NCBI RefSeq assembly: GCF_907165205.1
Contig: NC_058195.1
Coordinates: forward strand, 29,904,936 to 29,968,935
From: Coccinella septempunctata
Lineage: Eukaryota > Arthropoda > Insecta > Coleoptera > Coccinellidae
Reading direction: 5' to 3'
Length of the DNA stretch: 64,000 nt
The position numbers were made by a program, and so were the translations under genes. Positions 52,619-63,999 of the stretch are shown here, in pieces. The notes under the pieces were generated by a model. The model was not told where the DNA came from, ran no database searches, and saw only the letters and a program-made list of their open reading frames with translations. Positions within the stretch are counted from its first letter, which is position 1, and the number at the start of each line of letters is the position of its first letter.

Positions 52619-53101
52619 TGTTACATCCATTTCATGTTCAATCCTTGATCTATTGCCTCAAGTTTTGAAACACGCTCTTTTATATTAGCAAGTATATTTG
52701 TCACTGCCACAACTCAATTAGTGTGTAGATTGCAATCTCAAAATCATGAGTCAATTTCTTTTTCTTTGATTGTAAAAAATTAATAGCAGAGATTAATAAG
52801 TATCTTTCAAAATTCAACTGTTATTCTACTAAATTATCATATTGTATAATTTCAATATTTTCTGAAAACACTATTGTGATAACAAAACAGTTGATGGTAA
52901 TCTCATTGTTAGGGAATTTGTTTTTCTATTTTTTCATAGAAGTGTTCTAGATGGAGTGTTCCTCAGTTGAGTTTGTTGTACTTGCTGAAATAAAATGTTT
53001 GAATATCTGAAATATTTTGTTGATGTGAATAAATATCTGAAACGTTCAACTTAATCGTTTATTTCCACAAATAACATGAATCATGTAAGTGAAATAATTG
53101 A
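52619..53101. other. ISL2EU-like element DNA right of the BEL insertion
   Basis: AT-rich continuation of 38474. On the minus strand a short frame ends ERVSKLEAIDQGLNMKWM and a stop near 52620; its ownership is unclear. Otherwise nothing is recognised. Confidence 0.4.
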
Positions 53102-54929
53102 TTAAGAAATTTTTTCAATTAAAGTTTCAGCAAAAACTTCATCAAATGGCACTAATACTCTAGTTTTTGAGAAACTAGAATATAGAACTAAGTCACAACT
53201 TCTCAAGTTCAGCAAGGCCATGCCTAACTGAACTTGTGCATAATAGGAATGATTGTGCTTCAATTTGAGGCCACTGGGAGCTAGTTCCGAATAGTTGCAT
53301 TCACCAAAGAATTCAGCCGCACTCTTAGTCTTCCCTAGAAAAAAAAATGAATGAAAAAGTAACAATATATGAAAATTAATTCAAATGCATAAAATCCATT
53401 GATATAAATCCCAAAAAATATATACAAATTGTGACAATAAGAAAGATAAATTTGCAAAACTATTACCAACAAATGGACATTTTGTTTCTAGCGAACGGAA
53501 AGGTTTGCCTTCTTCAGAAATCACTCCTTCGGGAGAAAAGCCAAGCTATGGATATCGGTTGCAGATTAAAAATCCAGTTTCTACCACACAATATCCTAGC
53601 TTGGATTTATAGCATTCCCTAGCTTCTCTTTCGTGGATTACACCATGTTGCACAAATTTGTTTTTGAACCCCTTTGGGTTGAAATAATTTGAGCTTTTAT
53701 TAGGCCAATCAAGTTTGCTGTACGTGAAAATTGAATAGCACCTGGAACCTGAAAAAAGTTTATATCATTTGGTATATTTATTTTGAATTTTAAAAATCAA
53801 TATTATCCATAATATGAATAAAATTTTTTATAAATGCACCTGTCAATCTATATTTTCTATAAATTTTCCAATTTTCACATCCACTGTGAAAAGTCTTTAA
53901 AATATTTGCAATGTCTGCCTCAATTGAAGTTGAATATGTTGTTTTGCAACAGTCCCTCGAACTTCTTCACTTCAATCCTTAAACCTGAAAGGAAAGTGGA
54001 TTTCTCTATATTATTCAAAAGTGGATGTAGCCAATCAGGATCTGCTTCAGTGCTGGTACTGACATGTAATGCTCGTCGTCCCTTCCTGTTGGTAATTTAA
54101 AATATTAGTAGAATTAAATAATGTTGTCTTGACCAAAATATGAATGAAATACCCACTTAATTTTATTGAGGGCACAATAAGGATTTTTAGCTATAAGGAA
54201 GTCTGCACATTGTTTTTGTTCAGCTTCCGAAAGTTCTTTAAATGTTTTTGAGCCTGTTTTGAAACATTCCATATGTAGGACAAGCCTTGTACTCCTCCTG
54301 GATGTCTTTTTTATGGGATTTCCAATAGCACTCAACATCAGTACCTGACAATTTTTCCAGGTTTTGAAGGTTTACCCTGATATCAGAACAGAAGCAGAAA
54401 AAAGAAAAAAACTAATAAAACCTGGATAGCATTAAGTTCAATTGCAGGGGCTCGATTTATGCCACTTATCAATTGTTAATTAATACAACCTTGTACACTT
54501 CAGAAGTGTTGCCGAAACATGCTTGCATCTTCCGCTAGCTCCAGCTTTACATGAACACATAAATGTAATGATTTTCCAAATTTCTTCAGATGTGTCCAGC
54601 TCCAACAAACCAGATACCTCATGAGGTTCACCAGTCGAAAGGGTGCTAGTTTGGAGGCAAAGGGCCATTATTTTGATGGAGGAATGAATACCACCAGAAT
54701 TTAATTTTCCATCAATGACTCCCATCAAAATAAGATGCCTGCTATTGAGCACTTGTTCACCCTCAACAAAACATCTACTATTTGAAGTAGCATCCAAATA
54801 TTTGAAAACAGTCGTCAAGCTTAAATAACGTTCCATTTTTCCTGTTGAATGATCATCATTATCGATATAAAAACTAAAAAAGCCAATTTTTTCACCTAAA
54901 TTTGATAAACTTGACGCTGCACAATTCAC
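53102..54929 (-). pseudogene. SWIM-finger plus YqaJ-type nuclease gene of the ISL2EU-like element
   Basis: Minus strand, exon-like blocks. 54480-54929 ends in a SWIM finger (CSCKAGASGRCKHV). 54114-54338 (FKTGSKTFKELSEAEQKQCA) and ~53880-54100 (HVSTSTEADPDWLHPLLNNI) follow. ~53470-53755 holds REARECYKSKLG, then GFSPEGVISEEGKPFRSLE and TKCPF. 53102-53365 holds NHSYYAQVQLGMALLNLRSC. Together these are the E, (D), ExK and Q motifs of the YqaJ/lambda-exonuclease fold; the usual SPDG is SPEG. A TAG interrupts just before LGFSPEG. Autonomous ISL2EU elements pair a THAP transposase with such a nuclease, which supports joining it to the gene at 34.8-38.2 kb. Confidence 0.75.
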
Positions 54930-55480
54930 TTCTATTACTTGTATATCGCTATATCGAAGAAAAATCCAAAAAACTCGACTTCCACAATAGATTTCCCGAA
55001 ACGATTACTCACATTCCTCCATATTTGTTGACAGTTCGCAGCGCCCTCAACGGTAGTTGGATTCGCCAATACTCCTCCCACTATGGAGTATATAGTCACT
55101 GTAATTCAGATAATTTTGGACCACGAGTTGCAAGCTGTTAGTGTCGCTTTCCTTGGCAACACAGAAATACCCAATTGGCAACTACGCAATCGGTAAATCC
55201 TCAACCATAGAACTTATACATAGAATAATTTGAATTTGAATTCAAATTTTGATGTTTAGTGTATACAACCAAGCTTAGCTAAGGCTTAGTACTCATGAGG
55301 GCGTTAGACGCCGCGTTGAGTGCGCCTAAGTTGTACGTAATTTTTGCGAATCTTCGTTCTTACCAGATCCAAATATTATATTCGAATCAAGTGTATATTT
55401 TGTTAGAGTGTGTATTCTGTTAGAGTTAAATCTGTTTCGATAATTTGAAGGACTATCAATTTTTATCATTGAAATGCCTT
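54930..55480. other. No gene recognised
   Basis: Between the YqaJ-type gene and the THAP exon of the next P-like remnant. It should hold the right end of the ISL2EU-like element, but I could not identify a TIR. Confidence 0.4.
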
Positions 55481-55489
55481 TTTAACACA

Positions 55490-57000
55490 AATTGTCGGTG
55501 AAACGCTGTCTTGTGTTGAACTGCAACAATGATGAAAATTCCGGAGTGTTGCTGCACCACTTTCCAAGAGTTGGAAAAACGAATGTTCTCAGGTGAAAAA
55601 AAAAACATAACATAAGTAGACTGTTATTATTCTTGTTAGGTTTCAATTGCAATGTCTGTTATTTAGGAGCATTAGCGATTCTTCCACCCCTACCAAAATC
55701 AAAAAACTGGATATGCATTAATTCTCATTCTCCGATAAACGACAAATTTCAGTTACTTTCCCTATTTTCAGACTGTTTCATTCAAATTGGTTTTTTATTG
55801 AAAGTTAACTTCCCTCAGTTATTAGTTTCAATTTCTACATGTTAAAAATGAATTATTAATTAATAATGTTGTGTGTATTTCACAGGTTGTCTGAAAGAAG
55901 ACGGGTCAGCTTTGGTAACTTCGTTCGTTGTTTATGGATCGCTTATTCGACTCTGTTAATGGAAGTGGTGTTATCCCCCACAAAGGCAAAACGCTGAGAA
56001 CCCGCATGACTGGCTCAAGTGCTCATCTTAAATTTTTTTGAGGAGGCAGCAGACGCGATTAGAAAATGGTCGTTTGTTGGACACACTAAGTCCAATTCTC
56101 GTCCGTTCCAAGCAGGCTGGTTGTTCACCTTACAAGCCATCCATCACATTTAGATCGACCTTCAAAAAGAGGGTTTCCATTACTTAGAGACAAGGGCCCT
56201 CAACCAAGATCGCCTTGAAAATTTTAATGGAGTAGTAAGGGCCAATTGTGGTGGAAACAGCAATCCAACTTGTATGCAGTACACAGGTGGCTTTAAAACA
56301 GTCATCATTAATGACTTCGCGTTTGCTGACATAGCTCGCACCAACTGCGAATTCGACAATATAGAATTAATTGACGACCTGCAAGCACTACTATGCAACG
56401 AAGAGCAGAGTAGGTCTGCCGATACTGAAGATGACTTCAGTGTGGAAAAACTCTTGAAAGAGGTACAGGATATAATAGAAAAAGGTTCTGAAACTACCGA
56501 CTCAATGAAGGAGAGTGTTGAAAAAGGCGATAGAATTTCTCGACCTGTGGCACATATTGCTGGCTTTGTAGCGAAGAGGTTGATGAGGAAAATCACCTGT
56601 GAGTTGTGGAGTGAGTTGCTAGTGACCAACACAGTAAGGCCTTGTCATGTTTTGATTGCTGACAAAGAGTTCAATAAAAACAAAAAGAGCTTGACTTATC
56701 CATCTCTACAGCTAGTAGAATGTGTAGGTTGTTGCCTCACGTTCATTGACGAATTTTTGGATAAAAAGGGGACCTGCCCAAGTTTAAAGCAACCGTAACA
56801 TCAGCACTTCAAAAAGCATTCAACTTTGATTGGCTGTCTTATGGTCCTTGTATTCAGCATAGGTACCTCCATTATTTCTGCACAAATATGTAACGATGCA
56901 TTCTTTGTCGCTGTAAAATGGTGGTGCACAAGACAGAACAGAACTTTTACGGAGGAACAAAAGAGCGGAAAGGGCCATTAGGAAGGAAAATTAAACATTT
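55490..57000 (+). pseudogene. Second P-element-like transposase remnant with THAP exon
   Basis: A THAP-type exon near 55500-55592 (KRCLVLNCNNDENSGVLLHH, FPRVGKTNVLR) ends at an AG|GTGAAA donor; its start codon is not evident. An acceptor CACAG at ~55886 precedes decayed sequence. 56030-56170 reads FEEAADAIRKWSFVGHTKS and PFQAGWLFTLQAIHHI. 56180-56798 reads YLETRALNQDRLENF, NGVVRANCGGNSNPTCMQYT, GGFKTVIINDFAF and VAHIAGFVAKRLMRK. These are the C-terminal P-type transposase blocks. The RNase H-like core with the first two Asp is missing, consistent with a large internal deletion between exon 1 and 56030. Confidence 0.75.
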
Positions 57001-58407
57001 CCAAGGCGTATAGCACCCCAGATCAAGATCTTCACATGATGGCACTTATATTATTTGTTATTAACGAAATTAATTCAGATAAATAACATCTTCCGATATA
57101 AAATCAACGACTGATACGATCTAAATTGAACTAGCAAACCACCGTCACACGAAGCACAAGTCACAAAAATACCATCTGGCCGAGAAAGAGATGGTTTCCC
57201 TCTCATTTGACCTCCTCAGAGCAACTCATCAACTCATACCTCGACGAAAATGGAACGAATTGATGGCTCCTGATATCGATGCCAGTAGTCACTATGGTGA
57301 AGGAATACAGCATCTAGCAAGGCTGTATCTCGGGAATAAAGGAATCCGCTACAACGAAAATAGAATCAATTTTTTGAAATTGAATAGGACACTTTCACTC
57401 TGTGTTTTCTTACATACCAGAATTTATTCCGTTCGTAGCTTGATGGTAAAAGCGTCGGCTCAATATATTGGAACCGCAATTTTTACTGAGTTCGATCCAG
57501 GGCTAAGAAAGAAATTTTCTAGTCGATACGGGTTCGGGCGACCATTCACTGTTGCTTTAAAATTAACAGTGCTTTGCCTCAAGGTGGCGTAAGAACACAG
57601 TAACAAAGCCTACACAACTGATTCTCTGAACTCGTACAAACTCACAGAGCTTCTGAATGGTACCTTGGTACCTACGGAGAATCAGGATAAAATAGTAAAA
57701 ATATGCACCGACATATCTAATTATGACATTTAGGGCTGGTATATTCATCCTCCTGTATAGTTTTCGTTAACTTCTATTAGTTAATTTTAGGATCATCTGT
57801 AACTATTTTGGTTATATTCATTCGTAATGATTCTTTTTGGAGAATCCTTGGATTTTATTTCTTCCCGAGGAAAGGATCAATTTTCGCAGTGCGAGATGTA
57901 CTTCAATATGAAATATTTCAACTTCTTTCGTGAACAATTTCATTTCTTACAATCCACTACACTCACGGGGAGAAAGAGTTTTTTACTGGGGTTTTTCCCC
58001 AAGCTCTTGTTTCATCTTTGTATGATACCCCGTTCCGCTAACCTCTGCTAAAACTGTATCTCATAAATATATGATTATTCTCATTTTGTTTTCTGCCTGC
58101 AGTTCCATATATGTTTATTCTTTTTATTTATTCTAGAAACTGCCCTGGTAGATATGATATTATTATCTCTTACAATGAAAGAAAAGCTGCTGTCCGAGGT
58201 AAACTTCGGAAAGCATTTGGCGTTACACAGTATATAATAATTCATCATAGCAATACAATAAATTCCAAAAACATTAGTTATTTGTTTCTTTAGTATTAAG
58301 AAACAAGAACATTAATTACTTATTTCTTTAGTGTATTATAAATTATTATATGAAGCATTCGTTATATGTTATTTTCATGTATTATTTTTTGTTAAGTAAG
58401 TAACTAT
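57001..58407. other. Unassigned region with no supported gene
   Basis: 57068-57150 resembles the arm of the foldback at 51.6 kb at roughly 70% (by eye), including ACGATCT-AATTGA-CTAGC. An open frame at 57191-57592 has no recognised domain. The rest is AT-rich with short ORFs and looks like old repeat sequence. Confidence 0.4.
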
Positions 58408-59062
58408 TGTAACGGTTTTGGTTCGGAAAATGATTTAATCTCGAGCGCCAGCTATTCTTTCAATAGGGAGAAATAGCAAACCCACCCAGGTACCTACTAG
58501 TCGGAGACAGAGTTCGGGGTTATCTAAGGTGGTAGCGATAACAAGTACTTTAAAACCAAATTTATTACAACAATCTAAATTACAGTGAACCATACAGTTA
58601 TTTCCAAGTCAAGAAATATATATATATATACAGCTGATGACCAAGTTCAAAAATGAGGAAAACAGAAATGCAATAATTAACTTCACGGTCTTGGTAATCA
58701 GAAATTCAAACTCAACACAGTGAAATTAATGAATCAAAGAACATTCAAACCAATTATGTTCAGTCAAACTATCAGGTGTTAAAGAAAGAAAATAATCAAT
58801 AGCGGTCACTTTGATTCCTTCTGAGACAATAAAGAATGTACGAGGTTTATACAAAATTTACAGTAACCGGGTGTCTCAGAAAGATCCAAGTTTCTGTAAT
58901 CGGTTAATTTAGCAATGGGTTTGATCCCGAGTACTTTCAGTGATTTTCAGTGTACAGGCCAATCAGAATTGAAACTATTCAATAAACGGGACGGGGTTGA
59001 TGCAGATGAAACACAATGCAACAATTTACAGGATAACGGGGTAGTTTATCGTGGTCTCCCCG

Positions 59063-59492
59063 TGGCAACCTTGGGTGTACACGCCAAGCATTACCAGCAG
59101 AAAAACTTCGAGACGTCTGCCGATTGGTTTCTGTCACCAGATAGCCAGGCGAGAGAAGTCTGCGGTAAACGGGAAATCTACACGGAACACAACAGGGGTA
59201 GTACGGTATAAGTTACTGTGGCAACCTTGGGTGTCACACGCCAAGCATTACCAGTAGAAGAACTTCGAGACTTCTGCCGATTGGTTTCCGTCACCAGATA
59301 GCCAGGCGACAGAAGTCTGCGTTAAACGGGAAGTCTAAACGGAACAAAAATGGGGTAGGACGGGATAGGTTACTGTGATAGGGTGTGACACCCAAGGTTG
59401 CCACACGCCAAGCATTACCAGTAGAAAAACTTCGAGATTTCCGTCGACTATCTTGACAGAGAACCAGGCGACAGAAGTCTGCGTTAAACAGG
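59063..59492 (+). repeat. Three ~156-bp tandem repeats in the gypsy leader/LTR
   Basis: Units start at 59063 and 59219 (TGGCAACCTTGGGTGT) with a third, shorter unit from about 59391. Shared core: CGCCAAGCATTACCAG, AACTTCGAGA and CAGAAGTCTGCG. In the third unit the first ~20 bases are present in inverted form (GTGTGACACCCAAGGTTGCC). Confidence 0.85.
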
Positions 59493-59629
59493 GGGATTAA
59501 CAACAAGGATTAACACAATTAAACAAATAAAAGAATGCAAAGTATGCGGTATCAAGAAAAGACTTACAGTTTGTTCCGGTACGGTAACACCACCACTTAG
59601 CGAAATGAAAAGAAAAGCAAAAGGAAACA

Positions 59630-59840
59630 GGAAGAATGATTGAATACAGACTAAAGAATGAATATTGAATCAAGAATGAATAATGAGTGAATAAAGAATC
59701 AATAATGAATCAAGACTGACTAAAGAATCACGAATGAATCTAGAATACAGAATGAATACCGAACCAAGACTGAAAAATGAATGAATGAACGACTAACGAA
59801 TCAGGAATGACTACCGAATGAATAACGAATGAATGACATT
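59630..59840 (+). repeat. Degenerate GAATGA-rich minisatellite
   Basis: Many imperfect copies of AAGAATGAATN/GAATGACTA over 200 bases. No coding potential. Confidence 0.75.
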
Positions 59841-60184
59841 CGTCTGGTGGTGCGGCCCTATTTATTAACTCTCCAACATGTGGACGGACACGTGATCAAA
59901 ATTGCACTCAAAAATTCGGAATTCTCGAATATTCTCCCCAGAAAAAATATTCTCGGTGGCGGTTATCTCTTTATCGGTAAAAGAAACTGTCGTTATCTGC
60001 AATCCACGTTGTTTTATACTGAATTCGGTGTGTTTTTGTGGACGGAAAAACAACGCCGAATGCAGAAAGAAACTTTTTCTTTGTTTTGGATTATTACGGC
60101 GGTTGAATGATGGAAATTTCAATTATACGGAATTTGAATTTATTAATCGGGATGGAGAGGCTGGCTGAATAGCGTAAAGTATCC

Positions 60185-61009
60185 TTGGAACAAGTTTTTG
60201 AATCAGTCTATGAGTTACTACGAAGGGATGCTAGGGATTGGTTCATTCCCCGGAGAGGTACTTTCGAGGACTGGGAGGATTTTAGCAACCAACTGAAAGA
60301 AGCATTTCTGCCAGTTAACTTCGAAGAGAATCTATTGGAGGAAATAAAAAGGCGAACACAGAGCTCTGAAGGAAGGTTGCTTCTATATGTTACCCGGATG
60401 CAGAACTCATTTCAGAAACTCGCCTATGCAAAACCATCCGAAATGGAGCAGATCCGGCTTATCCGACAGAGGTTGATTCTGCCCTTACAACAGTCCTTGG
60501 CCTTCCAGGAGACCCAGACTTATGATGAACTTCTCCGTAAGGGAGAAGTTTTTGAACTGGTCCAGTGGCAGATGAGCCAGTACACCCGGCCACCATCCAA
60601 GCCAGGTTTTGTGGAGGAACCTCACCTGACATACAGTCCCCGTCAACTGAACCGATATCAAGCAAGTTTTTCTATGGATACCGGAGAACAGGTTCGCCAA
60701 ACAACTGATCACAGGGAATCAGTCCCGTCGACGCAATCCAAGCAAACACGACTTTCTCCGCCGGAGGAAAGCCGTCCAGGTCCAGAGAGTCAATATTCCA
60801 ACAACAGGAATCTCACCGTCCGACTTCTGGAGACAGGTCCGAAGGTCGATCCAGACCGTCAACACCGCCACCCCGCCGTCCAGACGAAAAAAGTTGATAG
60901 TGGATATGGCCACATGCGTCGAGAATGTCGCAGGCCACCGAAAATCTTCTGTTCTCTAGGCCAGAGGGAAAACATTCTCCCACGAGATTGTCCGTGTTCG
61001 GGAAACTGA
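60185..61009 (+). pseudogene. Ty3/gypsy Gag, N-terminus missing
   Basis: Begins within the retrotransposon Gag domain (LLRRDARDWFIPRRGTFEDW, FSNQLKEAFLPVNFEENLLE), then KRRTQSSEGRLLLYVTRMQN and RQRLILPLQQSLAF. A Pro/Gln/Ser-rich linker follows, and then a nucleocapsid tail with GHMRRECRRPPKIFC and RDCPCSGN, in which expected knuckle cysteines are lost (SGYGHM). The sequence upstream of 60185 does not continue the Gag frame, so the N-terminal half was deleted. Role: particle assembly and RNA packaging. Confidence 0.8.
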
Positions 61010-61563
61010 AGGGGAGATTGGAGGCGGAGTCAACCACATCTCCCGGAATCTTGACTCCATTGGCACCGACTACCTGTAATGATAACCGTCCGTTAGTAGA
61101 GGTCAGAATAGCCGGCAAACACTTCCGAGCACTGATAGATACCGGGGCGACCAGGAGTTTCTGCAGTCAGGCCGTATCCGATCAGTGTGAAAGTAAAGGA
61201 ATCACAGAACAAACAATGCACAACAGTTTCGCAGTAATAGCGAGAGGACAAACCACCATCACACCGAAACTGTACACCACCACCGTGCAAATTTCCGACT
61301 ACACACTGCCTGATTTGAAATTCTTACTGTTACCAAACTTACCGGTTCACATTATTCTGGGGATGGATGTTCTGTCGACTTTCAGGTTTTCCGTAAATCT
61401 CAGTACCGCCGAGTGCTTTCTGGAAGGCCGACTGATCTCGAAACCGATGACTCCCGTCGAAACCACCGCAGAAGTTTACACCGCCGAAGAACACGTTGGA
61501 GCTGACGGAATCTCAGAAACAGGAGCTGGAGGAATTTCTGAAAGAGGAATTAAAGAAGTTTGA
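60925..61563 (+). pseudogene. Ty3/gypsy aspartic protease
   Basis: Overlaps the end of Gag in another frame. VEVRIAGKHFRALIDTGATR carries the DTGA active site; ILGMDVLSTFRFSVNL is the second conserved block. It is followed in a third frame by the RT at 61496. Between genes, frameshifts may be natural (ribosomal) or decay. Confidence 0.85.
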
Positions 61564-62038
61564 AGACCTATATGGTACAACCGACCTGATTGAACATAAG
61601 ATCAAACTGAAACCGGGCACCGAACCGATCAAACAACGATACCGACCCCTAAACCCGAAAATGCAGGAGATCTTCAATCAGGAAGTGGACCGTATGCTGG
61701 CTGAGGTAGTGATTGAACCATCCAAGTCACCGTGGAGTTTACCGTTAGTTTTGGTCAGGAAGAAAGACGGAAAATTCCGATTTTGCATCGACTTCCGTGC
61801 CGTCAACCAAGTGTCTGTAAAAGATGCATACCCGATGCCGTACATTTCTGGGATTCTGGATAAACTGCATAAGGCCAAAAACACCTCCACACTGGATCTG
61901 AAACATGGATATTGGCAGATACCGTTAGCAAAGGGAAGCCGTCCGATTACTGCCTTCACATTTCCAGGAAAGGGATTGTTCCAGTTCACCGTCATGCCGT
62001 TTGGTCTTCACGCTAGTCCACATTCCAGAGATTCTTAG
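61496..62038 (+). pseudogene. Ty3/gypsy reverse transcriptase, first part
   Basis: HKIKLKPGTEPIKQRYRPLN, VIEPSKSPWSLPLVLVRKKD, GKFRFCIDFRAVNQVSVKDA, TSTLDLKHGYWQIPLAKGSR (palm Asp) and FQFTVMPFGLHASP. The expected NAP(A)TFQ segment that follows is shifted (FGLHASPHSRDS), so one base is lost near 62010. Confidence 0.87.
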
Positions 62039-62058
62039 ACACCGTTATTGGCCCAGAA

Positions 62059-63102
62059 ATGGAACCGGAGGCGTTCGCTTACCTGGACGATACAGTTGTC
62101 CTGGGGGAAACTTTCGAGGAACACCTGGAGAACTTAAGAGAAGTATTCCGGCGGTTGAGAGAAGCCAATTTTCGTCTCAATCCCGAAAAGTGTGATTTTG
62201 TGCGAAAATCCCTAAAATACCTAGGACATGTCGTCACTTCCGAAGGAATCCGTACCGACCCGGATAAAGTTTCCTCTATCGTAGCATTCCCAGCGCCGAA
62301 AACCATCCGTGAATTGCGCCGTTTTCTGGGTGTTGCTAGCTGGTACCGCCGTTTTATAGAGAACTTTTCCGATGTCGTTTCACCGTTGACTCACCTGTTA
62401 AAGAAGAAACCACGTTGGAAGTGGGGTGAGGAACAACAAAAAGCGTTCGACCTCCTGAAACAAAAACTGACCGAATCACCGATACTGGCCTGTCCGGATT
62501 TCAATCAACCGTTCGTCCTGCAAACAGACGCCAGTGACGTAGGCCTTGGAGGAGCCCTGACCCAAATCCTGGATGGAGAGGAAAAAGTGATCGCCTATGT
62601 CAGCCGTACCTTGAACACCGCCGAAAGAAATTACTCCATGTCCGAAAAGGAATGTCTCGCCATCGTTTTCTCGATAGAGAAACTGCGACCATACCTGGAA
62701 GGATTTCATTTCACCGTAATTCTCGACCACATGAGTCTGAAATGGCTGAATTCCATCAAGTCACCGTCCGGAAGAATTGCTCGATGGGCCGTTTTCCTTC
62801 AGCAATTCGACTTTGAAGTCCATTACAGGAAAGTCGCAGACAGTTTGTCCCGAAACCCGTTACCGTCTGTAGATTCCGTATGCCTGGCCGACGTCGAAGT
62901 TCGCTGCAGTTGGTACAACAAAAAGCTCCAAGAGGTACAAAGAGACCCAGAAGATTTCCCTGACTACGCCGTTGAGGATGGGAAACTGTATCGTCACTTC
63001 TGGGACTCTTCCGACTTTACGGAAGTTGGATCCGAAACCACGGAAGCTCTGTGTACCCGCCGAACAACGACTGGAGGTCCTGAAAGAAAATCACGATTCT
63101 GA
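62059..63102 (+). pseudogene. Ty3/gypsy reverse transcriptase second part, RNase H and start of integrase
   Basis: AFAYLDDTVVLGETFEEHLE holds the catalytic YLDD. FLGVASWYRRFIENFSDVVS is the connection region. RNase H shows FVLQTDASDVGLGGAL (Asp), AERNYSMSEKECLAIVFSIE (Glu) and VILDHMSLKWL (Asp). The usual NVVADALSR reads KVADSLSRNPL, with residues apparently lost just before it. The frame shifts into the integrase near 63030. Confidence 0.87.
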
Positions 63103-63999
63103 ATTAGCTGGTCACCTGGGAATCTCCAAAACAATCTCTCGGCTAGCCTGGAATTATTACTGGCCAGGATGTTCAGAGATGTCGCAAAATACGTAAGAAA
63201 CTGCCCATCCCGTCAAAGGTACAAAGTACCACAACAGAAGACGCCTGGAAGAATGCAACCACATAGAATGACTGATGCACCGTTCCAAGAGGTCTGTACA
63301 GATGTGGTTGGGCCACTTCCTCGTTCCAAGAAGGGAAATTCTTACGTAGAGGTGATGCAGGACCGTTTCACGAAGTGGGTTGAATGCCGTCCGTTGCGGA
63401 AAGCCACCGCTAAAACCGTTTACTTAGCCCTATATGAACAGGTTATACTCCGATATGGCTGTCCGAGACTGGTGATATCTGACAACGGGGTACAGTATGA
63501 CAGTAGACTGTTCAAAAACAGTCTCCGAGAGTTTAACATTGCTCACCGTTTCACCCCTCCATATACACCCCAGTGCAACGCCGTAGAACGAGCCAATCGT
63601 ACGCTGAAGGCCAGTTCTGTGAAACCGACCACCGTACTTGGGATGAGAAATTAGGTGAACTAACTTTCGCCCTGAATACCGCAAAACAAGAATCTACAGG
63701 ATTCACACCGGCATTTCTGAACTATGGAAGGGAATTAGCAGTCCCAAAGGCAATCTACTCATCAAACACCCAAGACGAAGACACCGAGGAGACAAACAGA
63801 AGCCCAGAAGAAAGTAGAGTAAAACTCACCGTACAGAACAAATCCGTCATCTTCAGGAGGCCTATGAGTTTGTCAATACCAGGTTGTACCGTGCATTTGA
63901 GCAGCAAGCTCACCGTTACAACCTCCGTCGAAGAGAAGTTCGTTTTTATGTCGGTGAGTTCTGCGCCGTTGATAGCTTTGCAGCCAAGTTGGCTCCGAA
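62972..63999 (+). pseudogene. Ty3/gypsy integrase, runs past the window edge
   Basis: 62972-63196 carries AGHLGISKTISRLAWNYYWP (the HH part of the zinc finger). 63169-63654 carries the end of the finger (NCPSRQRYK, first Cys kept, second changed to R), FQEVCTDVVGPLPRSKKGNS (D1), PRLVISDNGVQYDSRLF (D2) and FTPPYTPQCNAVERANRTLK (E3). After a shift, ELTFALNTAKQESTGFTPAF and NYGREL follow. The catalytic triad is present; the finger is damaged. The 3' end and any env or 3' LTR are outside the window. Confidence 0.85.

Larger units (their letters stand above)
58408..59845 (+). repeat. Putative 5' LTR/leader of the gypsy element, with internal repeats
   Basis: Starts at TGTAACGGTTTTGG, a typical Ty3/gypsy LTR start. 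The right boundary is uncertain: TGGTGGTGCGGCCC near 59845 could be a primer-binding region. There is no second LTR in the window to compare, so the LTR call is an inference. It contains the tandem repeats described separately. Confidence 0.4.

Noticed and set aside
57191..57592. A 133-residue open frame that could be a gene
   Set aside because: No recognisable domain, motif or neighbour support, and it sits among decayed repeats; treated as unassigned.
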